Of a stretch of 5,068 nucleotides of DNA, positions 4,912 through 5,068 are shown piece after piece. A model generated the notes under the pieces. It did not search any database and was not told the origin of the DNA. It saw nothing but the letters and a program-made list of their open reading frames with translations. The translations under genes were made by a program, and so were the position numbers. Within the stretch, counting starts at the first letter, position 1, and the number at the start of each line of letters is the position of its first letter. The DNA is from JAWWBN01 sp033720955 (GTDB lineage: Bacteria; Acidobacteriota; Thermoanaerobaculia; Multivoradales; JAHEKO01), in the NCBI GenBank assembly GCA_033720955.1, contig JAWWBN010000262.1, positions 1-5,068 on the forward strand, written 5' to 3'.

Positions 4912-5068
4912 TCAGCGGGACGGCCGCTCGAGCGGCTCGCCGTCGGGACCCAGGCCGGGGTAGGCGAGGCCCTTCTCCCGGCAGCGCGCCGCCAGCTTCG
5001 GGTGCCCCCACTCGAAGAGGAGCCGCCGGTAGCGCTCCTCCGGCAGCCGGCGCCGGTCGTACGATCCG
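4912..5068 (-). CDS. C-terminal end of an unidentified protein (cut by right window edge)
   Basis: Minus-strand frame entering from the right edge and ending at TGA 4914-4912; 51 complete codons are visible. Nearly every codon ends in G or C, as in the certain genes, and the residue composition is protein-like: LPEERYRRLLFEWGHPKLAA, then a conserved-looking turn EKGLAYPGLGPDGEPL and a basic tail. The frame is open to the edge, so the gene starts outside the window. I do not recognise the family. The end is hydrophilic and has no membrane segment. It converges on the NTF2-like gene across a 53-bp gap with two hairpins. Confidence 0.7.
   Translation of the reverse strand, partial: GSYDRRRLPEERYRRLLFEWGHPKLAARCREKGLAYPGLGPDGEPLERPSR

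Noticed and set aside
4924..4935. Palindrome CCGCTCGAGCGG as an operator
   Set aside because: It lies inside the coding end of the minus-strand gene and is built from common codons (CCG CTC GAG CGG).

Overview
The window is about 5 kb of very GC-rich DNA with tightly packed genes and almost only G or C at third codon positions. Its start regions suggest a high-GC actinobacterium, probably from an uncultured or little-studied lineage. Four plus-strand starts and one minus-strand start have a TANNNT -10 hexamer (TAGGGT, TATGAT, TAGGAT, TAGGGT, TACAAT) whose predicted +1 is a G at or close to the start codon. This fits actinobacterial TAGGNT-type promoters and leaderless mRNAs. Other GC-rich phyla cannot be excluded from sequence alone.

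Left part, minus strand (1-1177): a gene cut by the left edge encodes the N-terminal 184 residues of a CHAT-like protein whose expected active-site His motif looks degenerate. Upstream of it on the same strand is a complete Nudix hydrolase resembling human MTH1 (8-oxo-dGTP diphosphatase). A short divergent region (1178-1258) with overlapping promoters separates the Nudix gene from the plus-strand genes.

Centre, plus strand (1259-4285): a 148-residue membrane protein, a 58-residue two-helix membrane protein with a GTG start, a RimJ/RimL-type GNAT acetyltransferase, a PLP-dependent threonine/serine dehydratase of the serine racemase fold, and a class I SAM methyltransferase. The dehydratase and methyltransferase overlap by ATGA. 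The first three genes are 7 and 4 bp apart and may form one transcription unit with an internal promoter. The dehydratase has its own promoter.

Right part: a 117-bp gap (4286-4402) holds a promoter and a possible 32-codon leaderless upstream ORF, whose stop overlaps the start of an NTF2/SnoaL-like gene (4403-4858). A convergent minus-strand gene, seen only as its last 51 residues, enters from the right edge. The 53-bp convergent gap contains two tandem GC hairpins.

The genes do not form one recognisable pathway. Nucleotide-pool sanitation, amino-acid deamination, acetylation and methylation sit side by side as in an ordinary chromosomal housekeeping/accessory stretch. I see no phage, transposon, CRISPR, tRNA or rRNA. 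The most distinctive material is the regulatory architecture (leaderless starts, upstream ORF, 5'-terminal hairpin) and the degenerate CHAT-like protein.
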